From: Loxodes magnus
Taxonomy: Eukaryota > Ciliophora > Karyorelictea > Loxodida > Loxodidae
Direction of reading: 5' to 3'
Assembly: GCA_946699065.1 (NCBI GenBank)
Contig: CAMPDV010000024.1
Location: 744,001-808,000 of the forward strand
DNA length: 64,000 nucleotides
The translations under genes were made by a program, and so were the position numbers. This document shows, piece by piece, positions 25,068-37,670 of this stretch; within the stretch, counting starts at the first letter, position 1; the number at the start of each line of letters is the position of its first letter. A model generated the notes under the pieces. It did not search any database and was not told the origin of the DNA. It saw nothing but the letters and a program-made list of their open reading frames with translations.

Positions 25068-25692
25068 ATGGATAAGCTAGGTTAAGCAAATGCTCAATTT
25101 TTTGAACTTAGTATTGATACTTCTCAAAGTAGAGAAAGAGAAAAACCAGAGCAAGGCTAAATACGAATTTCAACTTGCCAAAACTATAGTAAATTTAAGG
25201 AACTAAAATAGACTATCTTAATAAATATTTTGTACATCTTAAAGGTTTAAAATTAACCTGAATAAATAGAAAATCAGAAAGGGATTGAAAAATTAGACAG
25301 GCGAAGAAAAATTATAATCATTTAATTAAATTTAACTTTAAATCATGCTAAAGGACTAAAACTGAAAAATAATTAGGAATAATGCGCAATCATAAATCTC
25401 AAAATCGAATGAACGTTTTGAAGATTGTATTGAAGATAAAATTAATTAAATTAGAAGTTTAAAAATAACTTTTTCTTGTAATCATGGCTTCTGAAGTAAT
25501 TTATTTGCCTAAAAGAAAAATTAAAAAAGCTATCATGCGGATTCGTAAGAAAGATTAACTCAAACTATAACACTAATGATAAAGCAACTTATCCTCCTTT
25601 TACATCAATAATAAAATAATTCTATAGATGCGAGGGAAATTTGCTATTAGTTTATTAATAAACTGTTCATAGACTCTAAAAGGAAAGATTGA
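25068..25692 (+). CDS. unknown coiled-coil protein, 201 residues
   Basis: Not recognised. ATG 25068 gives MDKLGQANAQFFEL. A 19-nt intron (25111-25129) then joins it to a frame containing EKEKNQSKAKYEFQLAKTIV, through KSNERFEDCIEDKINQIRSL to TGA 25690-25692. The composition (Lys, Gln, Asn, Glu) suggests a helical, partly coiled-coil protein. No zinc, catalytic or membrane motif is apparent apart from one SCNHGF segment. It is convergent with the FYVE gene, with 61 bp between the two stop codons. The alternative is an intronless start at 24727. Confidence 0.45.
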
Positions 25693-25753
25693 ATACTATG
25701 ATATGATTAAAAATAATGAAATATCGAAAAAATTATTTACAATTTTATGCTTC

Positions 25754-26820
25754 TCACATTATTAAGCAATTGCATCCTTTCGTTTTTAGATGTTTTGCTT
25801 TCATTCCTTTATTACTCTTTTTATATTATGAATTTAAAACTGAATCTTTGAAACTTAAGTTTTTATATTCCTGCTGTTCCTTTAAATCTGTATTTTCTTA
25901 GTTTGAATTTGACTATTCTTATTCAATTTATTCTAAAATAGATTTTTCTAAAGAATTGTATTCTGCATTTTGATTCTCCTTATCAAATAATTTTTTTTCG
26001 TAGAATTTTACTTCGAAAATTAATTTTTCATTGTTAATTTTGAGCTACTAGGTTTCTTAATTGAGTAGCTATATATTTTTACTGAAATGATCAAGCTCAG
26101 CTTTGTATCCTTTATTTAAATCTTCACTATATAGAATTAAATAAATTACGCTATCTTTTCGCTTTTTTGTGATTATTCAAGTGCAATTCTCAAACTTTCA
26201 GTTACATTTCTTGTATATTCATGTTTCATCTACTCCTCTTAGAGTAATTTCTTTAAGCTTTATTCTTTAATAATTTCATCGTTTTCTTAGATGCTTATGT
26301 TGCTTTGCATCTCTTATAATTTCATATTAGCTTCTATTAGATTTTAATCCTTTTACTTGAGTTAAAATTAGATTTTGCCAATCTTCTTTCTTAATAATTC
26401 ATTATCTAAAGCCAAATTTTAGTTCATGGTATTCTAGACTATTAGTATATCACAATTGTCGCATATTCTTACTGGTTTTATCTTATCATTTACTCTTCTA
26501 GGTCTTGTTTTCAAGCCATGTACTTTACATATTGAATGTCCACATCATCTACAATGATGTCTATTATTTAACAATCCAAATTTTTTCTAGCACACATGAC
26601 ACTAATTTTCAAAATCAAATTAAGGATTTTCCTCACTTTTCTTTCTAAAAGTTTCTGGACTTAAATTCATAGTTATAGATCTATCCTGTTTAGTCAAAGG
26701 CTTTATAGAGTTATGTTAAGTGAAAGTAAATGAAGTGCTGTGATTTTTATTAGTTAGTAAAAAAGGAGAATCAGCCCTTTCAATGAAAGATTCACATTCT
26801 TCTGAAGTAAATGTTTTCAT
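25754..26820 (-). CDS. FYVE-type zinc-finger coiled-coil protein
   Basis: 347 residues in two exons. A FYVE-like zinc finger lies at about residues 74-125: CHVCQKKFGLLNNRHHCRWC, then GHSICKVHG and ICDNC. The basic RHHCRWCG motif, which in FYVE domains binds phosphatidylinositol 3-phosphate, is intact (its Trp is TGA). The usual N-terminal WxxD motif is not seen. The remaining 200 residues form a coiled coil (NELLRKKIGKIQFQLKQKDQ and QLLNQETQQLKINNEKLIFE). A 23-nt intron (complement of 26127-26149) is needed to join EKIA to EDLNKGYKAELDHF. The stop is TGA at complement 25754-25756. Inferred role: endosomal or phagosomal membrane recruitment through PI3P, with dimerisation by the coil. Confidence 0.88.
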
Positions 26821-27016
26821 TTTTTAGAGTTTGAAGTAAATTAAAGTTTAGTATATTTAAAGGATAAGTTTAGCTATTTGCTAACTTACTAATTAACTGC
26901 TTTATTCACTCCTTATTTTACTCCCTTTTAATTTTCTTTACTCATATCCATTTATGATAGTAATCCATTCAAATCTCTCCATTTTATTTCCTTTCTTAGA
27001 GAGTATTACAATTATA

Positions 27017-27456
27017 ATGCAAAGAACTCCTTTAAGATATCAATTTTAAAGATTTTAGTTATTAAATACTAGCATTAATTTAATCAAGGATTTCTAAAAT
27101 TACTACCAAACTAAACTAAGAAAAGGTAAATTAAAGAAACCCTTTAACGCTTATGAAAAATTAGCTAGAAGACAATCAAGATAGATGGTAAATATAAATT
27201 AGCTAAAAGTGTAAGTTTAGGAAGTTAATTAATGTCATTCCATTTTATTCAATAAACATGGTCACATATATTAATAAGTAATAGGCTACACGTAGCATTT
27301 ACGTTATACAGATTAATATAAATTTTACTTAAAGTTTAAGTAGCAATCAAGAGCATAAATTCATATGGTTAATATTTTGAATAAATTCCAAAAGAGATAT
27401 GTCTAGCATTTAATAGGCTATATAAATGGAAAACGAAAGATAAAATGTAAAAGTGA
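27017..27456 (+). CDS. small basic protein of unknown function
   Basis: Not recognised. From ATG 27017 a Lys/Arg/Gln-rich frame (MQRTPLRYQFQRFQLLN, KLRKGKLKKPFNAYEKLARR, NKHGHIYQQVIGYTQHLRY) runs 117 codons. A 29-nt intron (27368-27396) would lead to ICLAFNRLYKWKTKDKMQK and a TGA at 27454-27456; without it the frame ends at a TGA near 27569. The predicted stop overlaps a possible start (ATG 27456) of the pseudokinase as TGATG, so the two genes would abut. The basic character would suit a nucleic-acid-binding or ribosomal protein, but no family is identified. Confidence 0.4.
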
Positions 27457-28976
27457 TGAGAAAGTCTAATTCTAAGAAAAATTTACCTCTTGTTTCTTCT
27501 AAACTACCCGCACCTTTCTCACTTAAGTTAAGACCTTAAACTAGTTTGCTTTCGTAAACAAAAAGTGAAACTTGCAAAAGTAAATAGGATCTATAGTAGG
27601 ATTTGACAATAAGTGATTATAGGCCTAATTACTAAGAAACGCTAAAGATTACAAACAAGAAGAAAATAGCTGAGATTAAGAAAAGTTAAGCTGAAAGTAT
27701 GATGTTGAGAAGGAGTTAGCTAAGTGGATAAGTAACTGACAATCAAACCTTAAAAAGTCATGAAGTTAAACTATAAGAAATGATAACGCTGTCCATTATC
27801 AAAAGCAGTGGAAATTCTGGTGTTGTGAAGAAAGTTCTTCATGCCCCTACTTTAAGAATATATACTGTCAAAGAAGTTCCTCTACCTTCAAAGGAAATGA
27901 GTAATTAGCTTAGGGAGTGAATATTCTTTTGATAAGCATTAAATTAAAACTAGAATCTTATTAGTATCCATGGAGTATTCTAAAATATTCCAGAGGGATG
28001 TGTAAGTATTATTATGGATTCCATGACTTGTAGTTTGAACAATTTACTCGAGTCAGTAGGAACCTTATCAGAGAAGTGCATATAGGAAATCGCTTAAGGA
28101 GTAATAAATGCTTTAAAAACTATTCACTCTCAAGGAAAAAATCATAGTGGACTTACAGGAGCGTAGGTTTTATTTGACTATCATGGTAATGTAAAAGTAT
28201 CACTGGGGATAAAAGAAAAATTCATGAGAAAATAAGAAAGAAAAAGTATTTTATCCTAAAGTAAAGATATTCTAACACTTTACGACGAGGAGCAAGCCTA
28301 AGTCTTTAAAAGCACCAAAGAAAGTGATATTTATGACTTAGGCTGCTTACTTTTATTAGCTGCTCTTGGTTCTATTGATGTGGAATAAACCAACTTCAAT
28401 TAAACAGTGAGTTGCTGTTTGTTCCATAAACTTGAAAAAAGCAGTGCATACATTCATTAATTTACCAAAAGATTTAGCAATTATTTTCGTGATTTGCTAC
28501 ATAGATGCCTGTCGTTTGATAAAAATAAAAGACCTAATATCGAAGCAATATCGCTGCATCCTTTTTTTTCCTTCATTCCTTAAGCAGGTCCAAAAATAAA
28601 CCTTAAAGAGATTATGTAAATTACAATGGAATGGTGTAAAAAGTCTCCTATTGAATTTTAATGTACTAACGAAAAAACCCTGGATAACATAGTAGATAGA
28701 CTATAGTTAGTACTATCAGGGTGTAAAATTAAACATTTTTAAGAAAACAGAATTGAAGATTTAGCTATTGAGTTAGGAATAGACAAGAAAAGTGTAAAAG
28801 AAAGGATTATTCCTATGATGAAGTATATGAAAACGGAATTACTTTAATTTGTGTTATAATAATCTTCTAAAAAACTTATCATGTTTGTGACGATAAACTT
28901 GATTTATTCGTGTTTTGCTACATACCATCCATAAAGTAACGAGTTTCTTTTTCCTATATATTATCTAATTACTTGA
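27426..28976 (+). CDS. MAPKK/STE-like pseudokinase
   Basis: 516 residues from ATG 27426 (an internal ATG at 27456 is possible). Residues 1-120 are Ser/Lys/Gln-rich. The kinase-like fold spans about 125-400: the beta-3 lysine is kept (IYTVKEVPLP), then IHGVFQNIPEGCVSIIMDSM and ALKTIHSQGKNHSGLTGAQV. The catalytic HRD is replaced by HSG and DFG by SLG (NVKVSLGIKEKF), so phosphotransfer is not expected. The C-lobe is otherwise well kept (SDIYDLGCLLLLAALGS, LLHRCLSFDKNKRPNIEAIS). The order of motifs resembles MAP kinase kinases. The C-terminal tail contains IEDLAIELGIDKKSVKERI. The TGA stop (28974-28976) lies 98 bases inside the convergent coiled-coil gene, so an unrecognised intron may end it earlier. 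Probable role: scaffold or allosteric partner. Confidence 0.8.
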
Positions 28977-29833
28977 TTCTAAAGTTTTTCTCTCAACTAT
29001 GCACTTTATTTTTACATGCTTACACATCTAGCCTTAATATTATCTTTTTCCTTGTTAGTTTCATTTATCTTTTTCTTTAAAGCTTTGATATAATCATTGA
29101 AGTCTTCACAAGCTTTTTTCTCAAACTCAATTTGTGTGTTTGTATCCTTCAACGCTTTTTCTACTTCTGCATTTTATTACTAAAGTTCTGATGTCTCTCT
29201 ACTTCAATATTGAAGTTCCAAGTAAGTACTTGCTTATTTATTCTCAATAAAACTGTTATTTTTCTAAAATCCTACCTTTTAAATATGCATCTTATCTAAG
29301 TTTTAACTAAGGTAGTCTATTTCGCTCTTTAGTGTGATACTTTCCTTTTTCATATTTTGAACTTAAATTGATAAGCTGTTTTTCTCTTCGTTTTTAGTTT
29401 GGATGTCAGATTCTAGAATTCTCAACTCAGCTATTAAATTTTCAAAATTAGAAATTCTTTTGGAAATTGTTTAGACTATATTACTCATACTTGGATCTGA
29501 AGTAAGACCTTAAGCTTATCTAGCAGTGCTAGATCTAGGATCTTAGATACTAGACACTTTATCCGCACTCTTCTTCTACTAAAACTTATTTCTAGCACTA
29601 GAAGGTCTTTTAGATTTTTTTTGCACTTACACTTGCTTCTTAACTTTCTTTTATATATTTGCTCCTCCAGTTTAGGCTGTAGTATGGGGCTAATCTAGCG
29701 CAGTTACTAAATCTCTGGTATACTAAGTTTTTTTCTCTTGAGTTTAATTAAATAAATCCTACGGCTGAGTTATCTAAATTTGCTCAGATATAAAATCTTG
29801 ATAATCAGTGGCAGATTCTTTCTCTTTATTCAT
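28879..29833 (-). CDS. coiled-coil protein with basic N-terminus
   Basis: 311 residues in two exons from ATG 29833. The N-terminal 130 residues are Gln/Thr/Ser/Lys-rich and disordered (QKKVKKQVQVQKKSKRPSSA). From about 140 on there is a long coiled coil (ENLIAELRILESDIQTKNEE, TLKSEIDYLSQNLDKM, NETNKEKDNIKARCVSMQKQ). A 19-nt intron (complement of 28954-28972) joins EKLQNQ to EKETRYFMDGMQQ and a TGA at complement 28879-28881; without it there is no stop for about 400 bases. No enzymatic domain. Long coiled-coil proteins of this type are common in ciliate basal bodies and cilia, but the name cannot be given. Confidence 0.7.
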
Positions 29834-30924
29834 AATTTTAAAATTATATATTATATATAAATCTCATTGCTTCTAATATTAATGTCAGTCACTTTACTAT
29901 GCACTGTCAAATTCTATTAATATGCTTTGCTAAGTTAGAAATTACCTTTCCATCATGCAAGCTTCTCTATATAATGCTTAGCATATAGATTTGTAACTTA
30001 ACTATATGAATATGATATAAATTTAGATTTTAAGAAAAAGAGTTAATTTATCAAGATTGAAGATAACTAAAAATAAATAGGTTAGACAATACCATTTTAA
30101 AGGGATAAGAACTGAAACATTTAGTTGGGTATCTTTCACGGTGGTTATAATTGACCTTTAGATAAATTATTAAGAATAAATTTGATTTTTACTTTGATAT
30201 GCTTTATAGTTCTGCCATTGCTAGATTTTATTTGTCGTTTATTAAACAAAATAAAGCATAAATATTTTAGATTAAAAAATTGGTAGCACAAAGTTAGATT
30301 ACCTCTTATTAGCCTATCTCTTTTATATATATAAAATGAGGAGATAGAATTGATTAAGAGCAAAGAAATATGTTTAATAACAGAAGAGTTTCTCATAGTT
30401 TACTTTAAAGATCTACCTAATTATTTTATAATATGGGAATTGTATATAGGTAAATATAGCAATAGACATATACTTAAGATTCATCAGTATAGTTATATAA
30501 AAAATTATCTTTATTATTAATATAAATTAATTAAGGTTAATTAAGGTAAAATAGGTAAAGTAGCAATGCTCAAAGTCTTAAAGTGAAAAGCAATTTGATA
30601 TATAAACTAAGATGTTTATTATATATAATATATAATAAACAATAAGAATATAAAATTAAAGAATTTAATCAGATTCTGTAAGCTATTCTAGTCACGCATA
30701 TGAGAATATTTATGTATATATTCCTTATTAATTGTGTAATATTTCAGGTGCTTAGATTATATGGTAAAGATTGCTAAGAGTCATCAAGGCTTTAAATAAA
30801 GATTCGTAGCTTACTTAAGTAAGATAATGCTAATAAATTAGTAAGTTAATATAACCTAAAAATATAAATAAAACTAAGATATTTATAAACTCATAAAAAA
30901 ATAGCCAAAGTAGTTTATTGATAA
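29834..30924. other. intergenic spacer
   Basis: 1.1 kb of A/T-rich DNA. An open frame on the minus strand (30396-30148) lacks TAA, TAG and TGA for 83 codons but has no coding-like composition. TA-rich repeats around 30590-30650. Nothing else seen. Confidence 0.4.
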
Positions 30925-32382
<1,458 letters not shown>

Positions 32383-32743
32383 GCTTTATGATAATAGATC
32401 TTAAAGGCTTTTATTCCAAAATTCAAATTTAAATTATGAAAACCTAGCGGCATCATTTTAGATACTAGCTTCACATTTTTAATTTAAATGCATCTATTTT
32501 TCTTAGCTATTTAAATAATCCCTCCAAAAAACCTTTTAAAAGCTTAATTTTAATATTTATATGTACATTTTGCTTTTTTCTGAGCGACCAAGCAAAATTA
32601 TAAGCAAATATTCTTGCTGCTTCTATATGTAAGATAGTAACTTTGTCTGTTATTTACTTAAAGTTATTATTTATGAGCATAAGTATAAATTATATAAATA
32701 TAGACATTATTAAATGCTGATTAACACTATTGCTAAGCTTACT

Positions 32744-32948
32744 TCAAAGTTACTTGTTTTTTACTTTATTAATATGTTACTATTTCCAAAATATTATAAT
32801 TGCTATTTATATTTTGATTGTCATTTAAATTATCAAATGATATGTATTTCTCATCCTCTTTTAATACTAAATTTGCTTATAATTCCTTATTTTCTCCTTT
32901 GCTTTTCATTTCTTCAGTTCCTTTCTATTTTCTTTTTATTTCAATCAT
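32744..32948 (-). CDS. short charged ORF, unknown
   Basis: From ATG 32948 a charged frame (MIEIKRKQKGTEEMKSKGEN, then KEDEKYISFDNLNDNQN) has a clearly coding-like mix of Glu, Lys, Asp and Asn. A 28-nt intron (complement of 32753-32780) would bring it to a TGA at complement 32744-32746, giving 58 residues. No family recognised. Its short length makes it a weak call. The opposite strand carries a hydrophobic open frame of 88 codons, which I take to be its shadow. Confidence 0.3.
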
Positions 32949-33757
32949 ATGGTGCTTATAATAGCTTGCTAAGCATATAAAATATCTGATACTTACTATT
33001 AGTTTTATTTATCTAGATATTAAATTCTTAATTTCTTTCATTGAAATAAAAGAAAATTTTAGCTAAAGTAATTAAAAAGTAAAATAGTATACTTATATAG
33101 TATAAAGAGAACTAGATACTCTGCTGCTTAAACATATATATATCAGTATAAGATTCAAATATCAAAGGAAAGTAAAAATGATTACCTTATATACTCTAAC
33201 TCTCTATTTAACTATAATCAAACTCTGATTACCTAAGTTTATTCAATTTGAAATTAAAAGAGCAATAAAAGTTACATGGCAAAGTAAAATAAGGATATAG
33301 TACCTAGGAGAGAAATTAGATGGAAATAATTTATAATTAAGGAATTATAAAGCTTTCAATTATAGTTAGCATATTTCTTAGTCTCTATCAATTGCTTAAT
33401 TATCTTTCCAACTCAGAATTATTCCTAACTAGCTTAATATTAATAGATTAATTAAGGATTTAATCAAAATTAAAATTATTTAGTTGAATCTATTTGGAGT
33501 AACTTGCGTAGATATTCATTAAAAAAAACATTTTTATGATTTCTCTTTAAGTTTGCATTAAAATAATATATTCCTTAGTGCTTTATACTTGGAAGTAATA
33601 TCGTATTATTATAGTGAATTAATCCTTTTCAAGACTAGTACATGTATATATATACGATATATGAGTTATTTGTTCAATGTACTTGTTTATATAATCCGAA
33701 ATAAATAAACCGCAATAAAGTAGCAGAATATAGAAATTTTCATTTTTATATAGTAAT
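32949..33757. other. intergenic spacer
   Basis: A/T-rich, including TATATATA runs near 33640-33665. No supported gene. The 32383-32743 interval upstream of DHFR-TS is likewise empty apart from its promoter. Confidence 0.4.
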
Positions 33758-33782
33758 AAGCAAACTTAAATTAAGTTTGCTT
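33758..33782. repeat. perfect 12-bp inverted repeat
   Basis: AAGCAAACTTAA and TTAAGTTTGCTT flank a single A, so the RNA would fold into a tight hairpin, followed by a T-rich tract (33781-33786). It resembles a hairpin-plus-T terminator or a dimeric protein-binding site. It lies in the spacer upstream of a weak rightward ORF, about 300 bp from the LSM8 stop. Function unknown. Confidence 0.6.
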
Positions 33783-33889
33783 TTTTAGCTTTTTAGTATA
33801 AAATTAATTTTGATAAATTTCATTTTTTGAATGAGTAGGAAAGTAACTCTGTTTATGTTGAACAGACTAAAAGGAGAAAGTATGATAGG

Positions 33890-34064
33890 ATGAGTAATAG
33901 AGGAAATAAGCATTATGATAAGTTGTTGTTTTAGTTTAGATAAATGAATTTTCAAGTATCTGTGTATTTATTTAATGTACCTCTATCAAATTGCATAGTT
34001 CCTTCTAAGAAAAGCTTAGTTAAGGTTGATATAAGAGAGTGGTAAAAATAAAGGAATAGGTTGA
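33890..34064 (+). CDS. possible small ORF
   Basis: From ATG 33890 a frame reads MSNRGNKHYDKLLFQFRQ and on to YLFNVPLSNCI. A 22-nt GT-AG interval (33994-34015) would bring it to a TGA at 34062-34064, 24 bases from the convergent LSM8 stop. The frame is open and fairly coding-like upstream (QTKRRKYDRM), so the true start may be earlier. No homology recognised. Confidence 0.28.
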
Positions 34065-34088
34065 TATTACAAAGTTTTAAATTAACTA

Positions 34089-34310
34089 TCAATAAAGGCA
34101 AGGCTTAGGAGCAACCAACATAACATTATCTCCTCTAATAATGATTTCTCCTACGTCTTGATCTACTTTATTATCTTTAATAATGACTGTGTCTACTAAA
34201 TATAGGTTAATAACTTAGTCAAATCCTTTCAAAACTCCTCAGAAATTTCTTTCGTCTCTTGTCACAACCAGAACTTTTTATTATACTCACATATCAAGGG
34301 ATTGTGCCAT
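34089..34310 (-). CDS. LSM8: U6 snRNA-associated Sm-like protein LSm8
   Basis: 73 residues from ATG 34310 to TGA 34089-34091. The Sm1 motif is VLVVTRDERNFWGVLKGFDQ (the typical Gly-x-LxGFDQ), continuing VINLYLVDTVI, and the Sm2 motif is IIIRGDNVMLVA, with the invariant IRGDNV. LSm8 replaces LSm1 in the nuclear Lsm2-8 ring that binds the 3' U tract of U6 snRNA and acts in pre-mRNA splicing. The GFDQ-x-NL segment points to LSm8 over the other Lsm proteins. It is shorter than the usual ~95 residues because the C-terminal extension is missing. Its start lies only 6 bp from the start of the divergent CHAT/NB-ARC gene. Confidence 0.88.
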
Positions 34311-34316
34311 TTAAAA
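34311..34316. promoter_or_regulatory. 6-bp gap between divergent start codons
   Basis: Only six bases (TTAAAA) separate the ATG of LSM8 (minus strand) from the ATG of the CHAT/NB-ARC gene (plus strand). Promoter elements for each gene must therefore lie inside the other gene's coding region, or the CHAT gene starts further downstream. Confidence 0.6.
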
Positions 34317-37300
34317 ATGTCATTCATTGTTGATATTCCTGCTCTTCTTTCTAAATGTATCAGTCTCAATCAGTCAGAAATATCTATTGAGTAGCTCTAA
34401 TAGTTAGCAACATAATGCATAACCTAGACTTAAGTTGACATAACTAAAGATCTTTAGTAGTAAATTGATTAAGAGAAATAGGATATTAAAAAGCTTGAAG
34501 AAGAAAAGAATGTTATAAAGAACTAGTTGCAGTTATTATATAAGCCTTCATTACTACTATCTTACTCTTTTTCAATTACAAGAACCTTTAGCTAAAACTA
34601 AGAAGAGGAAGAGATATAAGATTTCACATAGACAGACTCATATGTCTATCACTTTTTAGGACTTTTTTCAAACCCTTTACTATAGGAAGTTAATGGAAGG
34701 CTTGTAGTAAGATAGTAACTTAACCATGATAAAGAAAAGCAGTTTATTAAGAATGTTCTTAAGCATACTTATAAGCAAATTAAGTATAAGTTCGATGTAG
34801 GCCGAACGAATAACATCAAATACTATTTGCAATGTGAACCTATACTAGGTTTACATTATTCAGGTCACTCTGAAGCTGATAAGAAAGATTATATGGTTTT
34901 GGAGGATAATGATTGCCTAGCTTAAATATGTGATGAATAGCTTTTAGGGGAATTCCTATCTAAAATGCACAAAATTAAACCAGAGTTCGTGTTTCTTGCT
35001 AGTTGTCACAGTGAAAAGTTAGGAGGAATATTTTTGTAATATGGAGTAAAGCATGTAATAGCTGTAAAAAGGGAAGTTGAGATAGAAGATAACACTGCAA
35101 TTGAATTTGCAAAGACTTTCTATAGTGCTTTCTTTTCATGCAGAAGATCTGTATGCAAGAGCTTTGAAATTGCAGAGTAGAAGCTATAGGCTAGTATGAA
35201 TATTCCAGAAGATTAGAAGAAGAATTTCGTTTTACTATGTAATCCAGGGCACAAATGTACTCCTATCTGAATTAATGAAGGTGATTATATTAGTGAAACA
35301 TACAAACCTGAATTTACCAAAATTCCAAGCAAAATAGACAATTTTTTAGGTCGTCCAAAAGAGCTTTACTAGCTATATTAGATACTTAATAGATCTCGAT
35401 TAGTAACCTTAAAAGGAGCTCCAGGTATAGGAAAAACAAGTGTAGTCAAAATGATTGCTAATAGTTGGCTTGATAGATGCGAAAGAGAAGGCTATGCAGA
35501 TGGAATCCTTTACCTTAGTTGCATGAGCACTCAAAATTGCGAAGGAATATTATAAAAAATAGACGAAAATACGAATCTTATTAAACTAGATAAAGACTAT
35601 GATAATGTAGAAGAACGGGTTCTAGCTAAACTTTAAGATAGGCAGTTTTTATTGATTCTAGATGGAGTAGAAGAGATAATTACAAATAGCATAGATTCGT
35701 TTAGATAGTTATTGATTTAGATATATGATGAATGTCAATTTATGAGATTTTTGATAGTTTCAAGATAAAAAATTGACTTATAATAGGAGGAGATTTTCGA
35801 ATTGAATGATCTAAGTCCTCTAGATTCTTTTAAATTATTCAAAGCTAAAAGTTCCAGATCTATATCGAAAGCTGAGATAGGAGAGTTATTATAAGAAGAC
35901 GTTACGAATTTGGATAATAATTAGATAAATGAAAAAATGAGTTAGCATGAACTTATTTAGCTATTACATGGTCACCCTTAAAGTATAACTCTAGCTGGTA
36001 GTCTTTTATATCAGATGAAGCTAACCTAACTATATGAGTCTTTAAAGCAAAATATGATGCTTACATTAGAAGGAAGTTTTGGATAAGCATAATAAAAAAA
36101 TCCTTTATTTAGTTTGAGCGCTAGTTTCAATACTAGTGCCTTATAAATTCTCTAGTAGTACGGAGAAAAAACAATCAATTTTTTCTGCTTGTTCGGTATT
36201 TTGCCGGCAGGAGGTTCAATGGAACTGTTAAATGCAATTTTTCAATAGAACACAGAATAATATGTAAGTCAACTACTGGATAGTTCCTTAATTATTGTAA
36301 AGGAGCAGCAAATATAGAATTAAGAAGAAAGTTGGTATACAACTTACCCTATTATTTAAATATATGCTGAAAACTTAATCACATAAGAGGATTTCGCTTA
36401 CTACTCTTAAATAATCTTACATTTCTTTACTGAAAAAAGCAAAAGTATCTATAACCAAATAGCTACAAACCCAGGAGATTATTCAGAGAGCTTAAAAAAA
36501 TAGATTGAATTTCTTTTCTTGAATGATGAAAATATATTCGAGTGTCTAGAAAGAAAACTAACAAAGCAAACTAAATTAAAGAAGTTAGAAAGAGTAAAAT
36601 CCTTAACCATTGAAAAGAATAAAATTAACCCTATATAAGTTAAATAAGAATCATAGGCAGGGTAGAAAATCAAATAGATGCTTGCAAAAGGATTCAAAAA
36701 AAAGATGCTTCAAGCGAGTGATTATTAAGAAGAGTAAAAAGCGTTACTTAATATAATCAAATAGACTTTAAAATCCACCCAAGTAAAAAAAGCAATTAGA
36801 GAAAAGCAGAAAGGCAGTCTGCTTCTTGATGAGGGAAAGAAATAAGTTATTAGCTTCATATAAAACTTGTAGAAAAAGAAAGAACAAAGTAGTATCGGTA
36901 AGCTAGTAAGCTATTATGTCACTGTTCTAATTTTAAACAAGAATTTCTATAATGCCATGCTTTATATTCAATAAACACTTCCTGTACTCAGTGAAGAAAA
37001 GGATTTTTAGAACGAGGCAAACCTTCTTAAATTGCTAGCATTTATTAAATATCTAAACGTGCTCGGCCAAGAGCAAGATATAAGTTAAATAGTTGAAATT
37101 TTATAAGATGCTAAGTATAACTATAAACAAAGCACCAATATACTAGGTAAAGCAATCACCAACATTTTTCTGTCTTTATGCTACCATAAATAAGGAAATC
37201 CTGAATTAGGAGAAAAGATGCTTCAACATGCTATCAAGCAATATTCTCTAATGAATCACAAAGCTGGCTTGAGTATGTCTCATAAGTTACTAAAATAGGC

Positions 37301-37478
37301 TAACGTTGAACCAGAGTAGAATGCGGAAAAGGAATAAAAATTCTATTAAGAGGCTGTAAGCACTTCCTTTAAACATGGAATGGGTTAGTTGATTCTCAGA
37401 AACATTTATGGAGAAAACAATCTTCTTTACAGTTTGATTTTAGAATTACCTATAGGTAAGTATTAATTCAGTCACTGA
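34317..37478 (+). CDS. CHAT/NB-ARC STAND NTPase (NLR-like)
   Basis: 1053 residues in one frame from ATG 34317 to TGA 37476-37478. A short coiled coil (residues about 45-75) precedes a CHAT caspase-like domain (about 100-320), with the catalytic His in LGLHYSGHSEADKKDY (about 178) and the catalytic Cys in FVFLASCHSEKLGG (about 228). After a hinge (IDNFLGRPKELYQLYQIL) comes an NB-ARC/STAND ATPase: P-loop LKGAPGIGKTSVVKMIA (about 368), Walker B RQFLLILDGVEEI and a GxP-type motif (HGHPQSITLAG), then a winged-helix part (FCLFGILPAGGSMELLNAIF). The C-terminal 400 residues are alpha-helical repeats, TPR-like (FYNAMLYIQQTLPVLSEE, EKMLQHAIKQYSL). By analogy with CHAT-STAND and NLR proteins it should be a nucleotide-switched sensor whose protease is released on oligomerisation. 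The ligand and target are unknown. Confidence 0.85.
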
Positions 37479-37670
37479 ACTAACTACATTCAATGTCCTT
37501 AAATCTCAAAGTATGAATATACTTAAGAGCTCTCGCAATAAAGTTTAAACTTAATTTAATTATTTAACTTAATAACTAATCCAAGGAACTTAACCATAAA
37601 CCTTTTTACCATTTCAATATTCAAATTTTCAATGCTCTTAACATATTAAATAACCAGTTATTATCTTAAA

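Noticed and set aside
32714-32980. 88-codon hydrophobic open frame on the plus strand
   Set aside because: The opposite strand carries a charged, coding-like frame with a plausible stop; the hydrophobic frame is its shadow.
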